Shown one piece after another: positions 15,899 through 23,522 of a stretch of 64,000 bases of DNA. How positions within the stretch are numbered: position 1 is the stretch's first letter; each line of letters starts with the position of its first letter. The position numbers and the translations under genes were made by a program. The notes under the pieces were generated by a model, which was not told where the DNA came from, did no database searches, and was given only the letters and a program-made list of their open reading frames with translations. Source of the stretch: Candidatus Pseudobacter hemicellulosilyticus (GTDB lineage Bacteria > Bacteroidota > Bacteroidia > Chitinophagales > Chitinophagaceae); the NCBI GenBank assembly GCA_029202545.1, contig CP119311.1, positions 5,952,001 through 6,016,000 on the forward strand. The letters are read 5' to 3'.

Positions 15899-16966
15899 AT
15901 GAAAAAATACAAAGCCGGCGTTCTGCACGGAGAAGAGCTGAAAGCGCTGTACCAGGATGCAAAAGACAATCAGTTTGCTTTGCCCGCGGTCAACACGATT
16001 GGTAGCAATACCATCAACGCGGTACTGGAAACAGCCGCCAAGGTTAACTCGCCGGTGATCGTGCAGTTCTCGAACGGGGGTGCTCAGTTCATTGCCGGTA
16101 AAGGCATGCCTAACGACCAGCTCCAGGCAAATATTTCCGGTGCTATTTCCGGTGCTTTACATATCCATAACGTAGCCAAATATTACGGCGTTCCCGTAGT
16201 ACTGCATACTGACCACGCCGCCAAAAAATGGCTGCCCTGGATCAGCGGCCTGATCGATGCCGGCGAACAGTTCTACAAAGAGAAAGGCCAGCCCCTCTTC
16301 AGCTCCCATATGCTGGATCTTTCTGAAGAAAGCCTGGAAGAGAACATCCAGACATCTGTCGAATTCTTCAAACGCATGGCCCCCCTGGGCATGGGCATCG
16401 AGATTGAACTCGGTGTAACCGGCGGTGAAGAAGACGGTGTTGACAACAGCGGCGTGGAGAACGACAAGCTCTACACACAGCCCCAGCACGTAGCCTACGC
16501 TTACACTGAACTGAGCAAAGTAGGTGACCTGTTCAGCGTAGCTGCCGCCTTCGGCAACGTACACGGTGTATACAGCCCCGGTAACGTGGAACTGCGTCCC
16601 GTGATCCTGAAGAACAGCCAGGACTATATCCAGGCTGAACTGAAAACCGGTCCCAAACCCGTATTCTTCGTATTCCACGGTGGTAGTGGCTCACCCCAGA
16701 ACCAGATCCGTGAAGCCATCGGCTATGGCGCTATCAAAATGAATATCGACACCGATATGCAATGGGCTTTCTGGGAAGGCATCCTGGGCTTCTACAAAAA
16801 GAATGAAGCTTTCCTGCAGGCACAACTGGGTAACCCCGGCGGCGCCGACAAACCCAACAAGAAATACTACGATCCCCGCGTATGGCTCCGTGCTGGCGAG
16901 GATAACTTTATAAAACGTTTAGAGGTTGCCTTCGAAGATTTGAACTGTATCAACAGAAACGCATAA
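15899..16966 (+). CDS. fbaA: Fructose-bisphosphate aldolase, class II
   Basis: Zinc-dependent cleavage of fructose 1,6-bisphosphate to two triose phosphates in glycolysis, and the reverse; cytoplasmic. The 355-residue protein is of the long FbaA type: VVLHTDHAAKKWLPW carries the first zinc histidine and the catalytic aspartate, GIEIELGVTGGEEDGVDN the conserved glutamate, NVHGVYSPGNV and VFHGGSGSP further metal and substrate residues, and MNIDTDMQWAFWEG the substrate loop. It has its own strong promoter (15767-15795) and its own terminator (17030-17065), and is followed by the class I aldolase gene. Confidence 0.95.
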   Translation: MKKYKAGVLHGEELKALYQDAKDNQFALPAVNTIGSNTINAVLETAAKVNSPVIVQFSNGGAQFIAGKGMPNDQLQANISGAISGALHIHNVAKYYGVPVVLHTDHAAKKWLPWISGLIDAGEQFYKEKGQPLFSSHMLDLSEESLEENIQTSVEFFKRMAPLGMGIEIELGVTGGEEDGVDNSGVENDKLYTQPQHVAYAYTELSKVGDLFSVAAAFGNVHGVYSPGNVELRPVILKNSQDYIQAELKTGPKPVFFVFHGGSGSPQNQIREAIGYGAIKMNIDTDMQWAFWEGILGFYKKNEAFLQAQLGNPGGADKPNKKYYDPRVWLRAGEDNFIKRLEVAFEDLNCINRNA

Positions 16967-17029
16967 AGTTTAGATTTCCTTTTACAAGGCAGCGCTCCCG
17001 CTGAAAGACATCAAGTAGCATAGTAGTTA

Positions 17030-17072
17030 GCCCACCCCTGCAGTCACAAAATTGCAGGGGTGGGCTTGTTTG
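17030..17072 (+). terminator. Terminator of the class II aldolase gene
   Basis: GCCCACCCCTGCA (17030-17042) pairs over 13 bp with TGCAGGGGTGGGC (17053-17065), followed by TTGTTTGCTT. It separates the two aldolase genes into distinct transcripts. Confidence 0.85.
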
Positions 17073-17080
17073 CTTCCCCC

Positions 17081-17088
17081 TATCTTTG
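17081..17088 (+). promoter_or_regulatory. -7 box probably serving the class I aldolase gene
   Basis: TATCTTTG matches TAnnTTTG; no TTG lies at the usual distance upstream. Eight bases downstream a 14-codon ATG frame (17096-17140, MWNPHGHCICVVCT) begins, which may or may not be translated. Confidence 0.45.
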
Positions 17089-17200
17089 CCGGGCCATGTG
17101 GAACCCGCATGGGCACTGTATTTGTGTGGTTTGTACATGAATGTTGCTACCGCTATCCGTAGCCTGAACAATTATTTCTCATTTTCAAACTCATAAGAGC

Positions 17201-18256
17201 ATGCCATCTAAGAAAATCATGGATCTTCTCGGCGACAAAGCCGCGTATCTCCTGGAGCACAAAGCCAAGATAGATCAGACTACTATCCAGCTACCCTCTG
17301 CTGATCATGTGGAAAAGACCTGGATCAACAGCAACCGCAATAACCAGGTCCTGCGCAGCATGCAGGCCCTGCTGGGCCATGGCCGCCTGGCAGACACCGG
17401 TTATTGCAGCATTTTCCCTGTGGACCAGGGCATTGAGCACAGCGGCGGCTCGGCCTTCGCCCCCAATCCTATTTATTTTGACCCGGAAAACATCATCAAA
17501 CTGGCCATTGAAGGCGGCTGTAATGCCGTAGCCTCCACCTATGGCGTGCTGGGCCTCATGAGCCGCAAATATGCCCACCGCATCCCTTTTGTGGTGAAGA
17601 TCAACCACAATGAGTTCCTGAGCATGCCTAACCGTTTTGACCAGACCATGTTCGGCACCATAAAAAGCGCCTGGAATATGGGTGCTGCTGCTGTTGGCGC
17701 CACCATTTACTGGGGTTCCGCCGAAAGCGCCCGCCAACTGAAGGAAGTGGCCGAAGCCTTTGAACTGGCCCATGAACTGGGTATGGCTACCATCCTCTGG
17801 TGTTATACCCGTAACAACGGCTTCAAAGTGGATGGCGTGGACTACCACACTTCCGCTGACCTCACCGGTCAGGCCAACCACCTGGGCGTTACGCTCCAGG
17901 CCGATATCATCAAACAGAAATTACCTACCAATAACGGGGGATACCTGGCCACCAAACATGGCAAGACCTCGCCCCTGGTGTACGAGAACCTGTCTACGGA
18001 TCACCCGATTGATCTTTGTCGCTACCAGGTCCTGAACTGCTACAACGGCCGCGTGGGCCTCATCAACAGCGGTGGTGAAAGCAAGGGCACCAGTGATATG
18101 GCCGAAGCCATTTACACGGCCGTGATCAACAAACGCGCCGGCGGCATGGGGCTCATCCTGGGAAGAAAAGCCTTCCAGCGGCCATTTAAAGAGGGTGTAG
18201 AGTTGTTACAAACCACACAAGATGTATATTTGGATAACGATATTACTATCGCCTGA
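17201..18256 (+). CDS. fbaB: Fructose-bisphosphate aldolase, class I (DhnA/FbaB type)
   Basis: Schiff-base aldolase of the DhnA family, 351 residues, cytoplasmic. Conserved stretches are CSIFPVDQGIEHSGGSAF (phosphate-site loop), AVASTYGVLGLMSRKYA, PFVVKINHNEF, MGAAAVGATIYWGSAES and the C-terminal KRAGGMGLILGRKAFQRP. The reaction is the same as that of the class II enzyme encoded 235 bp upstream, by an unrelated mechanism. In bacteria the FbaB type is often linked to gluconeogenesis or changing carbon supply, which would fit separate promoters here (inference). Terminator at 18281-18312. Confidence 0.93.
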   Translation: MPSKKIMDLLGDKAAYLLEHKAKIDQTTIQLPSADHVEKTWINSNRNNQVLRSMQALLGHGRLADTGYCSIFPVDQGIEHSGGSAFAPNPIYFDPENIIKLAIEGGCNAVASTYGVLGLMSRKYAHRIPFVVKINHNEFLSMPNRFDQTMFGTIKSAWNMGAAAVGATIYWGSAESARQLKEVAEAFELAHELGMATILWCYTRNNGFKVDGVDYHTSADLTGQANHLGVTLQADIIKQKLPTNNGGYLATKHGKTSPLVYENLSTDHPIDLCRYQVLNCYNGRVGLINSGGESKGTSDMAEAIYTAVINKRAGGMGLILGRKAFQRPFKEGVELLQTTQDVYLDNDITIA

Positions 18257-18280
18257 TACGACATCCTAAATAAAGATCGC

Positions 18281-18313
18281 GCCCCGCTCACATTGTCAGC
18301 GGGGCATTTTTTT
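18281..18313 (+). terminator. Terminator of the class I aldolase gene
   Basis: GCCCCGCT (18281-18288) pairs with AGCGGGGC (18298-18305), followed by ATTTTTTTG. Confidence 0.85.
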
Positions 18314-18316
18314 GTC

Positions 18317-18349
18317 TTCAATTGGTTCGACGGTGTCGAACCAATTGAA
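18317..18349. repeat. Perfect 15-bp inverted repeat with a 3-nt loop
   Basis: TTCAATTGGTTCGAC (18317-18331) and GTCGAACCAATTGAA (18335-18349) are exact complements with loop GGT. It contains GGTTCG and CGAACC, the centre of the dispersed repeat family, in head-to-head form. It follows the aldolase terminator, has no T-run and belongs to no gene. Confidence 0.75.
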
Positions 18350-18370
18350 GGCTATCGCCTGGTCGGAAAT

Positions 18371-18427
18371 AAAACAAAACAGCTGCACCAGGCAGGTGCA
18401 GCTGTTAATTATTTTTTGGGACGAACC
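18371..18427. terminator. Bidirectional terminator with adjoining GGGACGAACC repeat
   Basis: AACAGCTGCACC (18378-18389) pairs over 12 bp with GGTGCAGCTGTT (18395-18406). The minus strand continues with TTTTGTTTTATTT and so ends the pafA transcript. The plus strand continues with AATTATTTTTT and then GGGACGAACC (18418-18427), a member of the dispersed repeat family. Confidence 0.8.
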
Positions 18428-18449
18428 AAAAGACTCCGTGAGTAACCGC

Positions 18450-20096
18450 TTATTGCAGTACTTCCAGGATGGGATCACCGATGGAGCCACTGGGCTGCTG
18501 GATATGCAGCAGGGCAGCCAGGGTGGCGGCCAGGTCCGTCATATGCGTTTCACGGTTGGTTTTGCCATGTTTGATCTTCCAGCCATAGAACAGGAGGGGA
18601 ATATGTGCATCATAAGGATACCACTGTCCGTGGGTAGTACCGGTACCACCACCATCAATATGGTTTGATTTAAGCGCATATTGCACGTCACCGCTACGAC
18701 GGGCATAATAACCATTAGCCATCATATTGCGCATCCTTTCCGGTAAAGGATAGGTCATCACATCAGCAGTCAGCACCACAGTAGCAATGCCTTCCTGTTT
18801 GCGCAGGTAGGTGACAATGGTCTTTTTGATAGCCGCTTCATCCAGCTTCAGGGAATCGATCAGCTGATGATCCAGGTGTACCTGGTAGTTAGAGAAAGCC
18901 GTGATCAGTTTTTCCACGCCAAACTGGGCCTGCAGCTGGGAATCCAGGGCCTTGCGCCAGGAGCCTTCACTCACGGTGCCGCCTACCAGCTTATTCTCTT
19001 TCATGAAGCCGGGCACATGGGCTACGCCATGGTCGGCAGACAGGAAGGTTACATACTGTCCCTTACCAATTTTGCTGTCCAGGAATTTGAAGAGGTCGCC
19101 CAGCTCTTTGTCGAGACGCAGGTAATTGTCTTCTGCCTCAATGGAGTTGGGACCAAAGCTGTGACCGATATAATCGGGAGAAGAGAAGCTGACAGCCAGC
19201 AGATCGGTAATATCATCAGCGCCGAGTTGTTCGTTAATGATAGCGGCCTTGGCCATTTCAGCGGTCAGGGTATTGCCATAGGGTGTGTTGGACAGCTGGC
19301 CATAGCTTTTACCCACAAAGCTGCTGAGGTCATAAGGAAACCCTTTGGCATTGGAGCCCAGGGGCTTTCCTTCGTAAGGTTTTTCATCAGCGGTGCTTTG
19401 CACATAGCTATCGATAGGATACAGGGTATTCCAGCCCTGTGCGTAGTATTTATCTACCAGTTTCTGGTCGTTGAACGCTTTTACCCAGTCGGGCAGCTCA
19501 TTCATGTAGTAGGTGGAGGTAATGAAATTACCGGTCCTGCTATCATACCAGTAAGCGGCGTTGGCGGAATGACCGGCGGGCAGGATACCACCACGGTCTT
19601 TCAGGGCAATACCGATCACTTTGCTGCGGAAATTGGTAGCCAGGCGGAGTTCATCGGAGATGGTGCCGGTCTGCATATTGCGCGGGCTTTGCTGGCCAAC
19701 GCCGCCGGAACCACCAACAGCCTGTACGGTATTATCTTCTGTACAATAAACAGAGCGCTTCAGGTCGTTATCAAACCAGCTGTTCCCGGCAATGCCATGG
19801 ATAGCCGGTACGGTGCCGGTATAGAGGCAGGTATGACCGCAGGCGGTATAGGTAGGTGTGTAAGGGATGAGGGTGTTCTCACAGGTAAAACCCTGTTGGA
19901 GGAACCGCTTAAAGCCGCCGTCAGCAGCGTAGCGGTCGTAAAAACGGTAGAGATAGTCCCAGCGCATCTGGTCTACTACAATACCCACCACCAGCTTGGG
20001 CCGGTTGGGCACATTGAGATCTTTGGTTTTCTTTTGGGCAAACGAGGATGTCCAGACAGAGAGGCAAAGAAGGAAAAGAAGGGCGATTTTTTGCAT
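18450..20096 (-). CDS. PafA-type alkaline phosphatase (alkaline phosphatase superfamily)
   Basis: A 548-residue exported phosphomonoesterase. A signal peptide (MQKIALLFLLCLSVWTSSFA-Q) precedes the metal site (VVGIVVDQMRWDYLYRF), the threonine nucleophile in PTYTACGHT (T84), Asn105 in AGNSWFD and the pair Lys165/Arg167 in ALKDRGGILPAGHSA. The Thr, Asn, Lys and Arg occur at spacings close to those of the studied PafA of flavobacteria, a calcium-independent, phosphate-insensitive phosphatase. Further zinc ligands appear in SADHGVAHVPGF. It would release inorganic phosphate from organic phosphates in the periplasm. Ends at the bidirectional terminator. Confidence 0.9.
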   Translation of the reverse strand: MQKIALLFLLCLSVWTSSFAQKKTKDLNVPNRPKLVVGIVVDQMRWDYLYRFYDRYAADGGFKRFLQQGFTCENTLIPYTPTYTACGHTCLYTGTVPAIHGIAGNSWFDNDLKRSVYCTEDNTVQAVGGSGGVGQQSPRNMQTGTISDELRLATNFRSKVIGIALKDRGGILPAGHSANAAYWYDSRTGNFITSTYYMNELPDWVKAFNDQKLVDKYYAQGWNTLYPIDSYVQSTADEKPYEGKPLGSNAKGFPYDLSSFVGKSYGQLSNTPYGNTLTAEMAKAAIINEQLGADDITDLLAVSFSSPDYIGHSFGPNSIEAEDNYLRLDKELGDLFKFLDSKIGKGQYVTFLSADHGVAHVPGFMKENKLVGGTVSEGSWRKALDSQLQAQFGVEKLITAFSNYQVHLDHQLIDSLKLDEAAIKKTIVTYLRKQEGIATVVLTADVMTYPLPERMRNMMANGYYARRSGDVQYALKSNHIDGGGTGTTHGQWYPYDAHIPLLFYGWKIKHGKTNRETHMTDLAATLAALLHIQQPSGSIGDPILEVLQ

Positions 20097-20203
20097 GCCT
20101 GAAAAATTTTCGGCAAAAATAACCGAACCCGTCCAGCAAGCGTATTAAAAAAAGATCAACGGTAGTCCGGGGGGAAGTCAGCCCCCCATTGGCGAAAAAA
20201 GGT

Positions 20204-20211
20204 TATTTTTG
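20204..20211 (+). promoter_or_regulatory. -7 box upstream of the alpha-oxoamine synthase gene
   Basis: TATTTTTG matches TAnnTTTG and would start transcription about 65 nt before the ATG at 20281. No TTG is seen at the usual distance upstream, so confidence is limited. Confidence 0.45.
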
Positions 20212-20280
20212 CGCGTTCGAAAATCGAAGAGCTGATACTTGCAGATACACAAGGTTGTAAACTTTTAACATTTCAATAAT

Positions 20281-21543
20281 ATGGCAGACATTTTTGAAAG
20301 ATTGCTGAAACACCAGGGGCCCATCGGCCAGCACCGGGAAAGGGCGCATGGTTATTTTGCTTTTCCGAAACTGGAAGGAGAGATTGGTAACAAGATGAAA
20401 TTTCGTGGCAAGGATGTGATCGTATGGAGCCTGAACAACTACCTCGGCCTGGCCAATCACCCCGAAATCCGTAAAACGGATGCGGAGGCGGCAGCCCAGT
20501 ACGGTATGGCCCTGCCCATGGGCGCCCGTATGATGAGCGGTAACAGTAACAACCACGAACAGCTTGAAAGAGAACTGGCCGCTTTTGAAGCCAAGGAAGA
20601 CGCTATCCTGCTCAATTTCGGGTACCAGGGGATGATCAGCATCATTGATGTACTCTGCAGCCGCCATGATGTTATTGTGTATGATGCGGAAAGCCATGCC
20701 TGTATCATTGACGGTCTCCGCCTGCATACCGGCCATCGCTATGTTTACAAGCACAACGATATAGAGGATTTTGAAAAACAGCTGCAGCGTGCTACTGCAC
20801 TGATCGAGAAGAACAGTACCGGCGGTATCCTGGTGATCACCGAAGGGGTATTCGGCATGGCCGGCGATCAGGGCAAACTGAAAGAGATCACTGCCCTCAA
20901 GGACAAATACAGCTTCCGGATCCTGCTGGATGACGCGCATGGTTTCGGCACCCTGGGTAAAACCGGCGCCGGCGCCGGCGAAGAGCAGGGCGTACAGGAC
21001 AAGATTGACCTGTATTTCTCCACTTTTGCCAAGTCCATGGCCAGCATCGGCGCATTTGTAGCCGGTCAGAAAAATATCATCGACTATATCCGCTACAATA
21101 TCCGCAGCCAGATCTTTGCCAAGAGCCTTCCCATGCCGCTGGTAATGGGTAACCTCAAGCGCCTGGACATGCTGCGCACCCAGCCTGCGCTGAAAGAAAA
21201 GCTCTGGGAAAATGCCCGCAAGCTGCAGGACGGCCTCAAAGCCAAAGGATTTGATATTGGCAAAACGGATTCCGTGGTAACGCCTGTTTACATGACCGGT
21301 GGGGTGGAAGAAGCTACCGCCATGGTGATGGACCTGCGCGAGAACTACGGTATCTTCTGCTCCATTGTGGTATACCCTGTGATCCCCAAAGGACATATCA
21401 TTTACCGCCTGATCCCCACAGCTGCCCATACAGATGCGGATATCCAGGAAACCCTGCGCGCCTTTGAGGAAACCAAGAAGAAGCTGGACGCCGGTGAGTA
21501 CAAAGTAGAAGCTATCCCTGATATGGCAGAAACAACTGCTTAA
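20281..21543 (+). CDS. Alpha-oxoamine synthase: serine palmitoyltransferase-like or glycine C-acetyltransferase-like
   Basis: A 420-residue PLP enzyme that condenses an acyl thioester with an amino acid. Landmarks: VWSLNNYLGLANHPE at the N-terminus, the glycine-rich GARMMSGNSNNHEQLE, the aspartate in LLDDAHGFGTLG and the PLP lysine in STFAKSMASIGAF. In Bacteroidota close relatives make 3-keto-sphinganine (sphingolipids) or the capnine precursor of sulfonolipids, while others are KBL glycine acetyltransferases. This one has a longer N- and C-terminus than KBL (about 398) and no threonine dehydrogenase gene beside it, which tilts toward a lipid role (inference). Followed by a very strong terminator. 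Confidence 0.85.
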   Translation: MADIFERLLKHQGPIGQHRERAHGYFAFPKLEGEIGNKMKFRGKDVIVWSLNNYLGLANHPEIRKTDAEAAAQYGMALPMGARMMSGNSNNHEQLERELAAFEAKEDAILLNFGYQGMISIIDVLCSRHDVIVYDAESHACIIDGLRLHTGHRYVYKHNDIEDFEKQLQRATALIEKNSTGGILVITEGVFGMAGDQGKLKEITALKDKYSFRILLDDAHGFGTLGKTGAGAGEEQGVQDKIDLYFSTFAKSMASIGAFVAGQKNIIDYIRYNIRSQIFAKSLPMPLVMGNLKRLDMLRTQPALKEKLWENARKLQDGLKAKGFDIGKTDSVVTPVYMTGGVEEATAMVMDLRENYGIFCSIVVYPVIPKGHIIYRLIPTAAHTDADIQETLRAFEETKKKLDAGEYKVEAIPDMAETTA

Positions 21544-21561
21544 TTGAGGGCATAATGATAA

Positions 21562-21600
21562 AAAAGCGTCGGCCGGTCCTGAGGACCGGCCGACGCTTTT
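21562..21600 (+). terminator. Terminator of the alpha-oxoamine synthase gene
   Basis: AAAAGCGTCGGCCGGTCC (21562-21579) pairs over 18 bp with the perfect complement at 21583-21600 around TGA, and the complementary arm ends in TTTT. Being symmetric, it could act on both strands. Confidence 0.9.
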
Positions 21601-21605
21601 GCGTA

Positions 21606-21678
21606 ATAAAAAGGCCCCCGTGGAAACGGAGGCCTCACTAATCAAATACCATTAACCATTAAACCTTATCCTATGAAA
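21606..21678 (-). ncRNA. Candidate orphan small RNA, about 70 nt
   Basis: A consensus promoter at 21709-21682 would start a minus-strand transcript near 21677. About 40 nt later comes a terminator: AGGCCTCCG (21635-21627) pairs with CGGGGGCCT (21620-21612; one G-U pair) around TTTCCA, then TTTTTATT. No ORF longer than a few codons lies inside and no protein gene follows on this strand, since the next one is the convergent 20281-21543 gene. Unpaired core: GGATAAGGTTTAATGGTTAA. No known RNA family is recognised. Confidence 0.55.
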
Positions 21679-21681
21679 ATT

Positions 21682-21709
21682 CAAATATAAGATGATAGTG
21701 GTTAAACAA
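21682..21709 (-). promoter_or_regulatory. Promoter of the small RNA candidate
   Basis: On the minus strand TTG (21709-21707), 17 bp, TATATTTG (21689-21682), an exact match to the Bacteroidota consensus. Confidence 0.65.
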
Positions 21710-22157
21710 TGGTTGCATAGCTACCTTTTTTTCTCAGAAATCAGTTTTTATTGATTGGTATCAATCAATCATTAAGGAAAAAATCCTATATAGCGTGTAC
21801 GTTACCGTTTGCAGGGGCAGGCGAAGCCGGAATTCCCTGGTTGAAGAAAACAGTAATACGTCTACAACAAAAACCCTGTTATTAACCGAAACAGACTGCT
21901 GAGGGCAGAAAAGAAGTTTGGGACGAACCAACAGGCTGGCTTTGGAATAGGCAGAAACGATATGGCAGGACGGGTTGGGACCGTAGTAAGGTACGCACGT
22001 GTACTTCCTGATAGTAAAGAATACATGCGTACCACGTTGAAACCATAGCAGGGTACGGCCGTGCAGGCCAGGCTGAGACCTGTATTACACCCATTCCTGC
22101 TGGGTCCCATAGCCGAAAGGCAGCGTACCAATAAAGGCTATCAGCTGCCGCAGCCAC
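21710..22157. repeat. Non-coding stretch with GGGACGAACC and a decayed periodic array
   Basis: About 450 bp without a credible gene. GGGACGAACC lies at 21920-21929. CCGTAGTAAGGTACG (21981), CCATAGCAGGGTACG (22043) and CCATAGCCG (22107) recur at 62-64 bp steps, so 21920-22130 may be an eroded array of the same repeat type. A small palindrome, TGATTGGTATCAATCA, lies near 21753-21768. Confidence 0.5.
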
Positions 22158-22772
22158 CTACCAGCTGGACTTGAACTGCTGCCGGTACTTTACAAAATCA
22201 GTTTTCCCAAAATGGTCTTCACCAAAATATTTTGCCAGCAGCTCAAACTCGTTAGGCGGCAGGAAACCGGGAATAGCCTGGGGCTCGCCGCCAACAGGGA
22301 TAAATACAGTAGTGGGAAAAGAAAGCTGGCCACCCGTTAGCCAGATGGCAAGGTCATTGACCTTATTACCGCTGTTATAACTGAATTCGCGGCCGTTCCA
22401 GCTGAAGGTCTGCTTACTCTCCGCATCAATTTTAACCGGATAGAAATGCTCCTGCACATAAGCACTCACTTTTGCATGACCATAGGTCCGCTTGTCCATC
22501 ACCTTGCACCAGCCACACCAGTCCGTATACAGGTCTATCAGGACCGGCTTCTTTTCTTTGGCCAGGGCAGCCGCAGCCTCCTGGAGCGAGAGCCATTTCA
22601 TCTTCTCCCCCACTGGTCCTTCCGGCTGGCTCAGCTGCGAAGCCAGCACAACTTGTTGGCCAGCGCCCCGCGCCTCCTCCGGCATAGCCTTGTCCACTAT
22701 CCGCCGCTCAGGGACGGCACAGGAAAAAATGGCTGCCCAGCTGCATAAAATGACCGCTTTCCAGGTTTGCAT
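22158..22772 (-). CDS. Thioredoxin-fold lipoprotein with WCGWC active site
   Basis: A 204-residue envelope protein. The ATG at 22772 gives a lipoprotein signal (VILCSWAAIFSC, lipobox cysteine near residue 18). Around residue 90 is LIDLYTDWCGWCKVMDKRTY: a redox CGWC motif of the thioredoxin-like/DUF255-related type. FPTTVFIPVGGEPQAIPGFL near residue 160 contains the cis-proline loop. Likely a periplasmic thiol oxidoreductase; the substrate is unknown. Divergent from ubiX with 39 bp between the start codons. Confidence 0.85.
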   Translation of the reverse strand: MQTWKAVILCSWAAIFSCAVPERRIVDKAMPEEARGAGQQVVLASQLSQPEGPVGEKMKWLSLQEAAAALAKEKKPVLIDLYTDWCGWCKVMDKRTYGHAKVSAYVQEHFYPVKIDAESKQTFSWNGREFSYNSGNKVNDLAIWLTGGQLSFPTTVFIPVGGEPQAIPGFLPPNEFELLAKYFGEDHFGKTDFVKYRQQFKSSW

Positions 22773-22811
22773 ACGTACTTTTGTTTTGGATACAAAAATA
22801 ACTGAAATACC

Positions 22812-23393
22812 ATGCATAAAATTGTGCTGGCCATCACCGGAGCGAGTGGCGCTATCTACGCAAAGCAATTGATCGATAAGTTGTTAACGATTGAATCACA
22901 ATGGGATGCACTCGGTATTGTAATGACAGACAATGCCCGGCAGGTTTGGGAAACAGAACTGGGGAACGATAGCTACAACCGTTTCCTCCAGCCCGGCAGC
23001 CATCCTAAGGTCAGCGCCTGGAATACCCGCGATTTCAACGCGCCCTTTGCCTCCGGCTCAGGCAGGTTCAATACCATGATCATTGCTCCCTGCTCTATGG
23101 GCACCCTCGGCCGGATTGCCACCGCCATTTCCTCCGACCTGATCACCCGTGCCGCTGATGTGGTGCTCAAAGAAAGGCGCAAACTGATCTGCGTGGTCCG
23201 GGAAACCCCCTACAACCTCCTGCATATCCGCAATATGGAGACCCTGACCCTGGCCGGCGGCATCATCTGCCCCGCCACCCCCTCCTACTACAGCCGCCCC
23301 ACTACCATAGAAGAGCTGGCCGCCACCGTCACCGACCGGATCCTGGACCTGGCCGGGCTGGACGTTAAGACCTTCCGCTGGGGAAGCGAGTAG
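22812..23393 (+). CDS. ubiX: Flavin prenyltransferase, UbiX family
   Basis: Makes prenylated FMN, the cofactor of UbiD-type decarboxylases; cytoplasmic. The 193-residue protein has the Rossmann-like FMN site (VLAITGASGAIYAKQLID), the serine-rich IIAPCSMGTLGRIATAISSDLI and the prenyl-phosphate pocket RKLICVVRETPYNLLHIRNM with conserved Arg-Glu. No ubiD gene is in the window. Starting at ATG 22812 gives the normal N-terminus. Confidence 0.92.
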   Translation: MHKIVLAITGASGAIYAKQLIDKLLTIESQWDALGIVMTDNARQVWETELGNDSYNRFLQPGSHPKVSAWNTRDFNAPFASGSGRFNTMIIAPCSMGTLGRIATAISSDLITRAADVVLKERRKLICVVRETPYNLLHIRNMETLTLAGGIICPATPSYYSRPTTIEELAATVTDRILDLAGLDVKTFRWGSE

Positions 23394-23469
23394 GACCAGG
23401 CTGACCCTTTACACAAGGGCACCAGGTTTACCAACCGCAGGGACCCGGCAGCCGGACAGCTTTTGCCCA

Positions 23470-23500
23470 ACAAAAAAGGGCCGGAAAAACTTCCAGCCCT
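23470..23500 (-). terminator. Terminator of lolA
   Basis: On the minus strand AGGGCTGGAA (23500-23491) pairs with TTCCGGCCCT (23486-23477), one G-T pair, followed by TTTTTG. Confidence 0.8.
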
Positions 23501-23522
23501 CAATCATTTTTCTCCGCTTTAC

